Source of the DNA: an uncultured Lactobacillus sp.
GTDB taxonomy: Bacteria > Bacillota > Bacilli > Lactobacillales > Lactobacillaceae
Direction of reading: 5' to 3'
Assembly (NCBI RefSeq): GCF_944327175.1
Contig: NZ_CALVGT010000006.1
Location: 1-50,202 of the forward strand
DNA length: 50,202 nucleotides
The notes below the pieces were generated by a model. The model saw only the letters and a program-made list of their open reading frames with translations. It had not been told where the DNA came from and did not search any database. This document shows positions 40,834 to 49,080 of the stretch, one piece after another. Numbering within the stretch: position 1 is the first letter of the stretch; the number at the start of each line of letters is the position of its first letter. The position numbers and the translations under genes were made by a program.

Positions 40834-41859
40834 TTAGCCTCGGTTCTTGAAGTAGTTGAAGCCGATCGCGTCACGGACTTCCTGCAGGGTCTGGTCAGCC
40901 ACCTGGTTGGCCTTTTGTGACCCTTGGTAGAGCATGTCGTAAACGGCATCCAGGTTTTCAGCGTACTTTTGCCGGCGTTCTCTGATTGGGGCCAGTTCAG
41001 CTTCCAGGACCTTGTTTAAATAGCGCTTGATCTTGACGTCACCTAACCCGCCCTTTTGGTAGTCTTCCTTAAGTTGGGCAACAGTATCCTTGTCCGGGTC
41101 AAAGACATCCAGGTAAGTGAAGACGGTGTTGCCTTCAACCTGGCCTGGGTCTTCCACGTGGATGTGGTTAGGGTCGGTGTACATGGACATAACCTTCTTC
41201 TTAACCGTTTCCGCGTCATCAGACAGGTAGATGCAGTTGCCCAGGGACTTGGACATCTTGGCGTTGCCGTCCAGACCTGGCAGGCGGCCCTGGCCCTTAG
41301 GCGGGAAGTAGCCCTTTGGTTCAACCAGGACGTCGACATTGTAGGTCCGGTTAAAGCTGCGGACGATTTCCCGGGTTTGTTCCAGCATTGGTTCCTGGTC
41401 ATCGCCGACTGGGACTAAAGTAGCCTTGAAGGCAGTAATGTCAGCGGCTTGGGCAACCGGGTAGGTCAAGAAGCCGACTGGCAGGGAGTCGCCGAAGCCC
41501 TTTTGCTTGATTTCCGTCTTAACAGTAGGATTTCTTTCCAGCCGGGACAGGGTTACCAGGTCCATATAATCAGTAGTCAATTCAAACAGAGCCGGGATTT
41601 GGGACTGGACAAAGATGGTGGACTTTTCCGGGTCCAGGCCAACAGCCAGGTAGTCCAGGGCAACTTCGATCAGGGAGTTGCGGATCTTTTCCGGGTTACG
41701 GGCGTTGTCAGTCAAGGCCTGGGTGTCGGCAATCATAATGTAGGAATCATACTTGCCGGTGTTTTGGAGCATGACCCGGTTCTTCAAGGAGCCGATGTAG
41801 TGGCCAATGTGCAGCTTGCCGGTTGGGCGGTCGCCAGTCAAAATAATTTCTTTCGTCAT
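40834..41859 (-). CDS. trpS: Tryptophanyl-tRNA synthetase
   Basis: Charges tRNA-Trp. 341 residues, class I, with [12 protein letters not shown] and [17 protein letters not shown] precedes the ATG. No T-box core is visible in the 180 nt upstream, where a TTTAAT-17-TAAAAT promoter is likely. It heads a trpS-deaminase-TPM operon. Confidence 0.97.
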   Translation of the reverse strand: MTKEIILTGDRPTGKLHIGHYIGSLKNRVMLQNTGKYDSYIMIADTQALTDNARNPEKIRNSLIEVALDYLAVGLDPEKSTIFVQSQIPALFELTTDYMDLVTLSRLERNPTVKTEIKQKGFGDSLPVGFLTYPVAQAADITAFKATLVPVGDDQEPMLEQTREIVRSFNRTYNVDVLVEPKGYFPPKGQGRLPGLDGNAKMSKSLGNCIYLSDDAETVKKKVMSMYTDPNHIHVEDPGQVEGNTVFTYLDVFDPDKDTVAQLKEDYQKGGLGDVKIKRYLNKVLEAELAPIRERRQKYAENLDAVYDMLYQGSQKANQVADQTLQEVRDAIGFNYFKNRG

Positions 41860-41999
41860 TTTTCGCTTTCCTTTGCTAAATTCTTTGTTAAATTGTTTCT
41901 ATCGAGCGTTATTATTATCATTTTAGCAAAAATAACAAATAGATTAAACCACTCCCGCCGGGCTGGAAGAATCTTTTTGAAAAAAGTTGCCAAAAAGAC

Positions 42000-42028
42000 T
42001 TGGCGAAAGTTTTTTTACATGCTATACT
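42000..42028 (+). promoter_or_regulatory. Promoter of tRNA-Gly
   Basis: TTGGCG (42000-42005), 17-bp spacer, TATACT (42023-42028), ending 11 nt before the mature tRNA 5' end. Confidence 0.75.
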
Positions 42029-42039
42029 TAAAACATCTT

Positions 42040-42110
42040 GCGGGTATAGTTTAATGGTAGAACGCTAGCTTCCCAAGCTGGAGATGAGGGTTCGATTCAC
42101 TCTATCCGCT
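42040..42110 (+). tRNA. tRNA-Gly (anticodon CCC)
   Basis: Complete cloverleaf: acceptor GCGGGTA / TATCCGC with one G-U, anticodon stem CTAGC / GCTGG, loop TTCCCAA, T-loop GGTTCGATTC, and discriminator U as expected for bacterial tRNA-Gly. CCA is not encoded. A T run follows. It is a solitary tRNA gene with its own promoter. Confidence 0.93.
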
Positions 42111-42130
42111 TTTTTTATACCATAAATTAA

Positions 42131-42168
42131 CAAAGAAATAAGCGAGGCCAAACGGCCCCGCTTATTTT
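42131..42168 (-). terminator. Terminator of the CPBP-like gene, possibly bidirectional
   Basis: 14-bp stem (42136-42149 with 42154-42167; G-U pair on the minus strand) with AT runs on both sides. It lies between the tRNA and the convergent membrane-protein gene. Confidence 0.8.
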
Positions 42169-42181
42169 TTACTCTCTTCAG

Positions 42182-42850
42182 TTAAACGGCGATGGTCACA
42201 ACCGTCAAGACCCCGTTTAAGGCTGCCAGGTAAAGAGGCAGCCAGATGGTCTGGGTGCTGAGGTAGCTCCAGGCGAAAAGCATGCCAAAGGCAAAGTTGA
42301 AGGCAAAGATTGCCGGAGCGAACTGGAAGGTCAGGATAGCGTAAAAGATGCCCGAGCAGATTATGCCGGCGTAGGCCACGCCCCTTTTCTCAGTTCTGAA
42401 CCAGTAGTTGAACAAGAAGCCGGTGCAGAGGTACTCTTCCAGGATTGGCAAGACCACCCCATTGGCCAGCATCATGAACCAGTATAAGGAGCTGGTGGAA
42501 TGAGAGGCATAGGTCAGTTGCAGGCCTGAGGCCGGGAAGCTCTTGTAGAGCTGCAGGTAGGAAATTCCAATCCGGCCGGCGGCAACCACGAAGCTTAAGA
42601 GCAAGGTAAAGTTGAAGCTGCTCAGCCAGGGGATGTTGAAGCGTGAATCGAAGAAGCGCTGTTCACGGTTGTAGCGGTAAATGTAAAAAAGCAGGCACAT
42701 GGCCGCCAGAACTAGGAACAGGATCACGTTCCAGATGCTGATGGACGGGCTTTTGATCGCCAGGTTGTCGGCCAGGGCCGTGAAAACAAAAACTACAAAA
42801 TAGACGAGATAACGGACAAGGTTACCTTCGCGTGATCGTGGCGTATTCAT
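42182..42850 (-). CDS. CPBP-like multispanning membrane protein with degenerate catalytic motifs
   Basis: 222-residue protein with about six membrane segments. The C-terminal half resembles the CPBP (Abi, CAAX protease-like) family: LPILEEYLCTGFLFNYWF fits the EExxxR motif, but Arg is replaced by Thr143. The usual FxxxH and HxxxN histidines are also missing (FYAILTFQFAP; PLYLAALNG). Active members need those residues, so this one is probably not a protease. CPBP proteins often act in bacteriocin self-immunity, and this gene lies near the bacteriocin island but in ordinary GC-rich sequence. Function unknown. Confidence 0.65.
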   Translation of the reverse strand: MNTPRSREGNLVRYLVYFVVFVFTALADNLAIKSPSISIWNVILFLVLAAMCLLFYIYRYNREQRFFDSRFNIPWLSSFNFTLLLSFVVAAGRIGISYLQLYKSFPASGLQLTYASHSTSSLYWFMMLANGVVLPILEEYLCTGFLFNYWFRTEKRGVAYAGIICSGIFYAILTFQFAPAIFAFNFAFGMLFAWSYLSTQTIWLPLYLAALNGVLTVVTIAV

Positions 42851-42986
42851 CTTATTCCACTCACTCCTCCGTGAAACATTTGTAATTAGTTTATTATACC
42901 AAAGAAATCGGGCCCTTTTTGGCCTTTGTATGAATATTTTTGGTTACTTTTGCCTTACAATGTTTCATGCTTTTTACGTGGAGGGA

Positions 42987-43034
42987 TGAAAAAAGTGCCG
43001 CCAAAGCCGGAATATCCAGCTCAAGCAGCACTTT
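42987..43034 (-). terminator. Strong terminator of the small membrane-protein gene
   Basis: A 19-position stem (42992-43010 with 43016-43034) with only one mismatch and several wobbles, followed by TTTTTT on the minus strand. Confidence 0.85.
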
Positions 43035-43046
43035 GCTTTTTCTATT

Positions 43047-43298
43047 TTAATCCATAATCGCACAGCTCATGGCAAAGTAGACCAGGCCCAGGCAAGAACA
43101 GAAAATAACGACTGGCCAGACAGCTTTAGCGACGTTTTTTTGCCGGATGCCACTGACAACCAGATAGATCACCAAGCCAAGCAAGGTTAAAAGGCCTAGT
43201 GCCACGATTAAGAGGTGGTGCCACAGCCAGAAAATCACACTGTTGCCGACAACAAGGAAAACACGTTCCCAAAATGGAAGGCGTGAAGCTTGGTACAT
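43047..43298 (-). CDS. Small hypothetical membrane protein
   Basis: 83 residues with two clear membrane segments (LLIVALGLLTLLGLVIYLVV; WPVVIFCSCLGLVYFAMS) and a possible third near the N-terminus (VFLVVGNSVIFWLW). A strong AAGGAGG box lies 6 nt before the ATG. I do not recognise the family. It is the first gene past the bacteriocin island and has its own strong terminator, so it is real. Small hydrophobic proteins beside bacteriocin loci are sometimes immunity factors, but there is no direct evidence for that here. Confidence 0.65.
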   Translation of the reverse strand: MYQASRLPFWERVFLVVGNSVIFWLWHHLLIVALGLLTLLGLVIYLVVSGIRQKNVAKAVWPVVIFCSCLGLVYFAMSCAIMD

Positions 43299-43417
43299 AG
43301 CAACTCCTCCTTAAAATCAAACATCATACCTAATCTGCTTTATTTGCGACAATTGTAGCACCAATCATAAGCAAAGCGTAGCGCTTTTTCATTTAATATG
43401 ATTAAGTTTTCAGTAGA

Positions 43418-43705
43418 TTATTTCAGAACTACGCCACTAGCGCCAACCGCAGAGTAGCGGGCCAAGTCCAGTTGCAGGCTGATAACGGCCTTTGGCAGTT
43501 CGTTTTCAGCAAAGTTGGACCGCAATTGGGTATCCAGGTTAGACGCAATTGAGCGAATTGATTCTGACTTTTCAGCCTTCTTAACAGCTGCTTCAATCAG
43601 CTTGCTCAAAGCCGCGTTTGCCTTGACTGCCGGGTCATTTGCGACAGTTTCCAATTGCTTCTTAAATGCTTCTTCTGCTTCGATTTCTTTCTTGTTAAAA
43701 AACAT
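43418..43705 (-). CDS. Probable class IIa bacteriocin immunity protein
   Basis: 95-residue soluble, largely helical protein starting MFFNKKEIEAEEAFKK at the ATG 43705 (AGGTGG upstream). The stretch NDPAVKANAALSKLIEAA resembles, from memory, the N-terminal part of carnobacteriocin B2 immunity protein (DPEVKANEFLSKL). Size and predicted helix bundle also fit the EntA-immunity family, which blocks the bacteriocin-bound mannose PTS from inside the cell. It is the third gene in the bacteriocin transcription direction, separated from the structural gene by the thioredoxin-like gene; immunity genes usually directly follow the structural gene. Family assignment is inference. Confidence 0.6.
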   Translation of the reverse strand: MFFNKKEIEAEEAFKKQLETVANDPAVKANAALSKLIEAAVKKAEKSESIRSIASNLDTQLRSNFAENELPKAVISLQLDLARYSAVGASGVVLK

Positions 43706-43789
43706 CGTACAGCCACCTATAAAATGAAAAATCAAACAATATTTTTTGCTTACATTCTAGCACTGTTTGTAATTGGTGGAAAGGGAAAA

Positions 43790-44281
43790 TTATTGATTAT
43801 TTTTTAAAAAGCTATATAATTCACTAGCACTCTTTCCGCCACCAACCCAAGCATTAGCAACGTCACCATCATTAATACGCATAACTGTTGGCGTTCCGGG
43901 AATCTGCAACACATCAAAAGCATAAGAGTCGTTCTTTGAACTAGCACTTACATCAAGATAATACAGCTTATGCTTTATGAGCTTACTGAAATCCTTCAAC
44001 ACTGGTGAGTATTGTCTGCAATAATAGCACGTTGGTCTGCCGATATATAAGTATCTGTCTTTTCCATCTTTCTTAGTAAATAAATGATCTACTTTCTTCG
44101 CATTAATCTTCTTGAAGTGTTTGACGTTCAATAGATACTCGTTAACGCTGATAGTTTGTTCAGCCAAAGGAGCATCCGAAGTAGAATCACTATAATTAGT
44201 CGCAGCGTAGATAGGACTTGATGTAAAAATCAATGTGCTAAGTGCCGCGATAATGCCTAAAAATAATTTTCTTAATTTCAA
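43790..44281 (-). CDS. Secreted thioredoxin-like protein, bacteriocin accessory (PedC type)
   Basis: 163 residues with a signal peptide (residues 1-26, LFLGIIAALSTLIFTSSPIYA). A thioredoxin fold with the CxxC pair Cys85-Cys88 in GRPTCYYCRQYSP and cis-Pro in IPGTPTVM. PedC-like proteins are needed for correct disulfide pairing in four-cysteine class IIa bacteriocins such as pediocin PA-1, and the neighbouring bacteriocin has four cysteines. The start is TTG with GAGG 8 nt upstream. It follows the bacteriocin gene after an attenuating hairpin. Confidence 0.85.
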   Translation of the reverse strand: MKLRKLFLGIIAALSTLIFTSSPIYAATNYSDSTSDAPLAEQTISVNEYLLNVKHFKKINAKKVDHLFTKKDGKDRYLYIGRPTCYYCRQYSPVLKDFSKLIKHKLYYLDVSASSKNDSYAFDVLQIPGTPTVMRINDGDVANAWVGGGKSASELYSFLKNNQ

Positions 44282-44306
44282 AATATCATCCTCATTTTCA
44301 ATTTAA

Positions 44307-44332
44307 AAGGAAAGGCTAATGCCTTTCCTTTC
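44307..44332 (-). terminator. Hairpin between bacteriocin and thioredoxin-like genes
   Basis: Perfect 11-bp stem AAAGGAAAGGC / GCCTTTCCTTT with a 4-nt loop and a weak T run. It probably gives partial termination, making the bacteriocin message more abundant than the accessory gene. Confidence 0.65.
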
Positions 44333-44337
44333 GTTAA

Positions 44338-44547
44338 TTAGCAACGCCCAATAGTTGCCTTACCACCAGTTGCATATGCGGCACCCATACGATTTACGAT
44401 ACAATACCAAGCCTTGCCCCAATCAGTTCTGCAGTGGTATCTGTTGCATGAAACACCATTTCCATAGTAGTGGTACTTGCCACCGCTCTTGCTGCCGCCG
44501 ATCACATTTTTTAAATCCATTTCGGTCAACGTTTCAAATTTTTCCAT
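44338..44547 (-). CDS. Class IIa (pediocin-like) bacteriocin precursor
   Basis: 69 residues: an 18-residue double-glycine leader (MEKFETLTEMDLKNVIGG) and a 51-residue mature peptide. The mature part carries the pediocin box YYGNGVSC, four cysteines (mature positions 16, 21, 31, 51) in the pediocin PA-1 pattern, the hinge-region Asp-Trp-Gly (DWGKAWYC) and the C-terminal hairpin AAYATGGKATIGRC. It should therefore form two disulfides and bind the mannose PTS membrane components of Listeria and related bacteria. It differs from most members by the N-terminal extension SKSGGKYH and a basic loop CNRYHCR. AGGAGG lies before the ATG. Export and cleavage should be by the C39 ABC transporter next to it. 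Confidence 0.93.
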   Translation of the reverse strand: MEKFETLTEMDLKNVIGGSKSGGKYHYYGNGVSCNRYHCRTDWGKAWYCIVNRMGAAYATGGKATIGRC

Positions 44548-44577
44548 ATTTTTTACCTCCTAGCAATTAGCTTACAG

Positions 44578-44606
44578 TACATAGATTAACTGTTTTATCA
44601 CGTAAA
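44578..44606 (-). promoter_or_regulatory. Candidate bacteriocin promoter
   Basis: TTTACG (44601-44606), 17-bp spacer, TATGTA (44578-44583) on the minus strand, with a poor -10 as expected for an activated promoter. I found no convincing pair of 9-bp repeats in front of it. Confidence 0.45.
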
Positions 44607-44635
44607 TGTTGCTACCGAACCAATCTTGCTGACTA

Positions 44636-46801
44636 TCAGACTAATTCCGTAGAGGCCTTTACAAGGCTATGGTAACTTCCTTTCTTGTCAAATAGCTCTT
44701 TGCTAGATCCACTTTCAACAATTTTGCCGTGATCTAACACAAAAATTTTGTCAACTTTTTGAGCTATTTTCATCTGATGTGCGATAAAGATTATTGTTTG
44801 ATCACCTTTTATGAGATTCTCTACAACTTTTTCTTCAGTGATAGGATCCAATCCACTTGTTACCTCATCTAAAATAAGAACCTCAGCACGTGAAAGTAGC
44901 GCCCGTGCTATAGAAAGTCTTTGCTTTTGTCCTCCCGAGAGAATCGTTGCACCTTCATCAAATTTTGCTGGTAATTTTTCTACATCACCCAAAATTTCGG
45001 CTTTCTTACAAGCATCCCTAATCTCTTGTTCTGAAACATCCCGATTAACGCCCAAAAGCAAATTCTCTTTTATAGTGCCAGAAAAAAAATATGGATCTTG
45101 TGGAATATATCTAACAAAAGAACGAAGTGTTCGCTTGCTGATTCTTGCAAGATCGGCTTTCCCTAGTAGAATTTTTCCTTCAGTAGGTGAAATAAAGTTA
45201 ACCAGTAATTTGGCCAAAGTAGATTTTCCTGACCCGCTTCTGCCGACTAGCGCTATCTTCTCGCCCGTATTAATCTTCAAACTGATGTCTTCCAATATTT
45301 TGTGGCTAAAATCATACTGGTAATCGACATTTTTTAAAGTGAATTCTCCTTGAAGCACAGCTGTATCGACATATTTCTCCTCACTAAGAGCAAACTCACT
45401 TGGAATAACCATAACCTCATTTAAACGTTTCTGAGACACTCCAGCGGCTTGCAAAGAAGGCTGCAAATTGACTATGTTTTGTAAAGGGTCTATGAAATAT
45501 GAAAGAAGTGAATTATATGTTATCAATTGCCCTATCGTCATTTCTTTGTCAATAATCATTTTCGACCCAACAACCAATACTACAATACTTAAAAATAGGC
45601 GAAGGAAGCTCTTTATTGCACTTTGAATGGCTTCTGCTTTAACATAATCCAAAGACTTACTAAGATAATCTTGAAATTGTGCTTCTATTCTCTTATACTG
45701 CCTCCCCTCGCCTGTCACCGACTTGATCGTAACTATCCCTCGTAGCGCCTCAATAATCATTGAATTGAGCTTTGAATTACTCTCCATCTGTTCATTATCA
45801 AGTGTTCTAAACTTCGCTGTAAACGCCAAAATTGTGATTGCGAATAACGGCGTAAGTAATAAAACTATCTTGTATAAAGACGGGCTTTGTATGCTTAAAG
45901 TTACCCCCATTGTTATTACAGTCGCAACATCTATGCACAAAGATACTGCAACATTTGCTAGCGCATCTGTTATATGGTTAACATCCGAAAATCTAGAGGT
46001 TATCTCACCGATCTTTCGAGTTTCAAAAAAGTTGACAGGTAATTCAAACACATGATTGAGATATTGCAAACTAATCTTTTTAATAAGGTGCTGTCCTAAT
46101 ATATTCACCAAAATATCTTGAAAATAGCCTAAAACAGAGTTAACAGCGTATGCTATGCAAAGTCCTACAGCTATCAATTGAATCAAATGATAGTCTTGTT
46201 GCGGTATGTAGCTATCTATTAGGCCTTGAAAAAAATACGAACTACCAATATTTATTATGGTCAATAGAAAAGCAGCTAGTGTAATCGATAATACCAGCCG
46301 CTTTTGTCTGAGTACAAGCTTGAAAGTTGAAAAGATATTGGTCCGCTTCTCATGAATTGCTTTAAAATTTCGAGACTTTGAGAGAAAAATTGCTATGCCT
46401 GTCCACTCATTGAAAAATATCTCCTTTGAAATTCTCTGAATCCCAACCTTAGGATCTGGATCAGCAATAACAATATAATTCGGTAAATTCTTCAAGACAA
46501 TGCAGTAATGTAAAAGGGAATTATTCTTCACCATATGAACGATAAAAGGAAAATGTAATTCGTCAGTATCGAACATAGTTTCATCAGCCTTAACCGCATG
46601 TGTCAGTAATCCTAACTGTTCAGCGGCTCTGACTATCCCTAAAGCTGATGTTCCTTCCAAAGTCGTTTTTGCTAGATATCGTAATTTAGCTAAAGAAACT
46701 ACAGCTCCATATTTCTTTAACACCATAGCGAGACACGCAATTCCACAATCTTTTTCATCAATTTGCGGAACATAGATACGATTATATTTCATGTACATCA
46801 T
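44636..46801 (-). CDS. Bacteriocin ABC transporter with C39 peptidase domain
   Basis: 721-residue export-maturation protein. The N-terminal C39 peptidase (IDEKDCGIACLAMVL with the catalytic Cys; His in LHYCIVLKN; Asp in IADPDPK) cuts leaders after the double Gly. A six-segment membrane domain follows, then an ATPase with Walker A LVGRSGSGKSTLAKLL, signature LSGGQKQRLSIARALLS and Walker B VLILDEVTSG. The ATG at 46801 follows the response regulator stop by 3 nt. No separate accessory (HlyD-like) gene is present, as in the pediocin PedD system. It should process both the bacteriocin and the pheromone-like peptide. Confidence 0.93.
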   Translation of the reverse strand: MMYMKYNRIYVPQIDEKDCGIACLAMVLKKYGAVVSLAKLRYLAKTTLEGTSALGIVRAAEQLGLLTHAVKADETMFDTDELHFPFIVHMVKNNSLLHYCIVLKNLPNYIVIADPDPKVGIQRISKEIFFNEWTGIAIFLSKSRNFKAIHEKRTNIFSTFKLVLRQKRLVLSITLAAFLLTIINIGSSYFFQGLIDSYIPQQDYHLIQLIAVGLCIAYAVNSVLGYFQDILVNILGQHLIKKISLQYLNHVFELPVNFFETRKIGEITSRFSDVNHITDALANVAVSLCIDVATVITMGVTLSIQSPSLYKIVLLLTPLFAITILAFTAKFRTLDNEQMESNSKLNSMIIEALRGIVTIKSVTGEGRQYKRIEAQFQDYLSKSLDYVKAEAIQSAIKSFLRLFLSIVVLVVGSKMIIDKEMTIGQLITYNSLLSYFIDPLQNIVNLQPSLQAAGVSQKRLNEVMVIPSEFALSEEKYVDTAVLQGEFTLKNVDYQYDFSHKILEDISLKINTGEKIALVGRSGSGKSTLAKLLVNFISPTEGKILLGKADLARISKRTLRSFVRYIPQDPYFFSGTIKENLLLGVNRDVSEQEIRDACKKAEILGDVEKLPAKFDEGATILSGGQKQRLSIARALLSRAEVLILDEVTSGLDPITEEKVVENLIKGDQTIIFIAHQMKIAQKVDKIFVLDHGKIVESGSSKELFDKKGSYHSLVKASTELV

Positions 46802-46804
46802 AAA

Positions 46805-47605
46805 TCAGTTATTCTTTTCCTCAAGAAACTTTTCTCCAAGTGCTGCGATCTGCTTCTTCTTATCTCTCGAGAAGTAAACTATATCTCCGTTTGGAAAAGT
46901 TACGTATCTTTTAGCCAAATCTACGCTAACAACATTATCCGGATTGATTACGCATGACTGTGAAACTTTTAGCAAAAAATCATTTTCTTCATCCAGCTTA
47001 GAAATGTTGTTCTTAAATTCGCTGTCACCATTTGCCGCTACTAAATGAACTTTGTGTTGCATCGTGCTGTTTTCGATATAGTAAATTTCAGAAGCGCTGA
47101 CTCTTTGTAAATACCGGCCGCACTTGTAGCTAAAATACTGATGGTTTACGTGACTTAAAAGGTCCAGATTATCAAAGGCGGCTTGCAAAGTTTCCTTTAG
47201 CCGCTGCATAAAGGCGGCTGAGGGCAGTTCCTTGTTGATGTAATCAATTGCGCCAATTCGCCGACGATAGGTCAATGGGGCGTATTTATCATACGCTGTC
47301 ACAAAGATTATCTGCGCGTTGGGATCACGACTTCGAACAAACTCAGCCAAGTCAACGCCTGTCTTAATCCCCTTGTTCAATTCAATGTCTAAAAAATAAA
47401 GTACATTAGTCGCTTCGTTAGCTACCAAATAGCCAGCTACCTCTTCAAAACTGTTGGCAACCAATGCTAATTCCACCTTGCTCTGCCGGTAATTTTCGTT
47501 GTCATCTGACAAATTCTCGCTGGCATAAACTATCCTTTGAGCAAGGCTTTCAGCCAAAGACGCATCGTCATCACACACAATAACCTTATATTCCAACTTA
47601 CTCAT
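46805..47605 (-). CDS. LytTR-family response regulator
   Basis: 266 residues. An N-terminal receiver domain (VIVCDDD acidic pocket; phospho-acceptor Asp in VLYFLDIELN; conserved Thr/Lys region VTAYDKYAPL) and a C-terminal LytTR DNA-binding domain (IYYIENSTMQHKVHLV; NVVSVDLAKRYVTFPNG). This is the AgrA/ComE/PlnC type that binds paired 9-bp direct repeats. The ATG at 47605 overlaps the kinase stop by 8 nt. Confidence 0.92.
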   Translation of the reverse strand: MSKLEYKVIVCDDDASLAESLAQRIVYASENLSDDNENYRQSKVELALVANSFEEVAGYLVANEATNVLYFLDIELNKGIKTGVDLAEFVRSRDPNAQIIFVTAYDKYAPLTYRRRIGAIDYINKELPSAAFMQRLKETLQAAFDNLDLLSHVNHQYFSYKCGRYLQRVSASEIYYIENSTMQHKVHLVAANGDSEFKNNISKLDEENDFLLKVSQSCVINPDNVVSVDLAKRYVTFPNGDIVYFSRDKKKQIAALGEKFLEEKNN

Positions 47606-48875
47606 CCTCTTCTTGATCAATCGTTAAGTAAAGGTCAAACCAACCATCCGAAACATTGTATGAGATATCTAATTCTGAATACTTTTGCTCGATATCTTGC
47701 AAATTTGCCAACCCCAGCCCTTGATGTCCTGTTTTCGTTGTAAAACCTTTAGTCGCTAGATTTGTATGCTGTCTTTTACCCTGAACGACCTTGTTTCGGA
47801 TTTCAAACTCTAGACTATCTGTTGTTTCTTGGTAAAGCATCGCCTGTATCTCTGGATGACCATTTCTTTCTGAAAGAGATTGACTCTCCTCTAATGCATT
47901 GTCAAAGGCAATCCCAATTACTCTAACTAAATCAAGTTCATCAACATTGCCTGGTATTGACGCAATTGTCTGTCGACATTCAAAATCATAAGGAATGCCT
48001 GCTTGATATATAGCATTCAGCTTCGTGATAATGAGGCTCTTAAGAGTTTTAACTTGAATATGGTTTGTGTCTTTGTACTTAAGAAGAGCCTGGGAATCGA
48101 GATTTTCAGCAGAATAGCGTTCCAATTTATCTAATAGCTCGTGAACATTCCCTTCAGCTGCACTGACTTTCAGCGAATTCAGCAGATTCCGGTAATCGTG
48201 CCTAAATGCCCGGAGATTATCTTCACTTTGTTCAAGATAGTTGGCATATTCCTCCAGCTCTTTTTGCTTTTGCTTATTAAGTAAGCTCTCTTGTATCTTT
48301 TGATTACTATGAAACATTACTATTGCAAACAAAGCCTGTAAAACTATCACCAAACCCAGAGTAATTGCAGGGGAATAAAACCATTTATGCTCAATCACTA
48401 CAGTATTTAACGTAACCAACGAAATGTATTCATAAATCAAAGTAATCATAAATGGCTCTTGCCAGCTCATTTTTTGTAAGTACGTTCTTATTTTTTGAAC
48501 GTTTGATTTAAATAAGGCAAAAGCCATTAAATATATCGCCACAGAAATTACTAAATCCATATATGGGAACATGGCAATTATGCTTTGGGGAAACAGATTT
48601 AGTATTGTGTCAGACAAAAGATCACAAAAAAGACAAATAAGTGCTGTACTAAACACAGTCGCTAAATTTTTCTTACGGTAAGCGATTAAGAATAACGAAA
48701 CTTCTGCTATATTAGCAAAAATTGAACCCCAAACGTTAACATCGGCAAATATGCTCAAAATCAGTAAAAATACAATCAATTGTATCTTGCTAGGATATCC
48801 TGTTAAGTAATAAAAAAACAGGACATTTACGACCGCAGATAGTATCGTTGTCGCAAGACTAATATAAAATAACAT
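47598..48875 (-). CDS. Peptide-pheromone sensor histidine kinase (HPK10, AgrC/ComD type)
   Basis: 425 residues with about six N-terminal membrane segments (1-205), a coiled-coil linker and a GHKL ATPase domain. The phosphorylated His lies in FRHDYRNLLNSL; the N box is AFDNALEES, and the G box is GHQGLGLANL. Kinases of this type sense secreted peptides in bacteriocin quorum sensing. Its ATG directly follows the stop codon of the pheromone-like peptide (TAAATG). Confidence 0.92.
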   Translation of the reverse strand: MLFYISLATTILSAVVNVLFFYYLTGYPSKIQLIVFLLILSIFADVNVWGSIFANIAEVSLFLIAYRKKNLATVFSTALICLFCDLLSDTILNLFPQSIIAMFPYMDLVISVAIYLMAFALFKSNVQKIRTYLQKMSWQEPFMITLIYEYISLVTLNTVVIEHKWFYSPAITLGLVIVLQALFAIVMFHSNQKIQESLLNKQKQKELEEYANYLEQSEDNLRAFRHDYRNLLNSLKVSAAEGNVHELLDKLERYSAENLDSQALLKYKDTNHIQVKTLKSLIITKLNAIYQAGIPYDFECRQTIASIPGNVDELDLVRVIGIAFDNALEESQSLSERNGHPEIQAMLYQETTDSLEFEIRNKVVQGKRQHTNLATKGFTTKTGHQGLGLANLQDIEQKYSELDISYNVSDGWFDLYLTIDQEEDE

Positions 48876-49043
48876 TTATCTGTGGATTTTCCGGATAATG
48901 GGAAGGAAATCTTTTAAATGATCGCCCCATCTAATCCCCTTGTACAATGAAACATACGGTAAAAATCCTTCAATTCCTCCCCCAACAATCTGTTCCAATT
49001 CTTCATCTGTCAGTGTTTCAACTTTATGCAAGTTATTATCCAT
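48876..49043 (-). CDS. Double-glycine leader peptide, probable quorum-sensing pheromone
   Basis: 55 residues. The 22-residue leader MDNNLHKVETLTDEELEQIV-GG fits the C39 recognition pattern. The predicted mature peptide is 33 residues (GIEGFLPYVSLYKGIRWGDH, then 13 more to IIRKIHR), basic and amphipathic, with no Cys. The ATG at 49043 has AAAGGA upstream; an earlier in-frame ATG overlaps that box. Directly upstream of the kinase gene is where induction peptides are encoded in related systems, so a signalling role is likely; at 33 residues it is longer than the usual 19-27. A second bacteriocin is the alternative. Confidence 0.75.
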   Translation of the reverse strand: MDNNLHKVETLTDEELEQIVGGGIEGFLPYVSLYKGIRWGDHLKDFLPIIRKIHR

Positions 49044-49080
49044 AATTTTCTTTCCTTTCATGAAAAATCAACCGTTTTTA

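Noticed and set aside
41860-42000. T-box upstream of trpS
   Set aside because: No GGGTGG core or terminator is present; only a plausible promoter is visible.
43126-43320. 64-codon minus-strand frame overlapping the small membrane protein
   Set aside because: Same-strand shadow without a ribosome binding site; the overlapping 83-codon frame has a strong AAGGAGG and membrane segments.
44548-44635. LytTR repeat pair before the bacteriocin gene
   Set aside because: Several GT-containing 9-mers can be aligned, but none keeps both sequence and 21-bp periodicity, so I do not claim a site.
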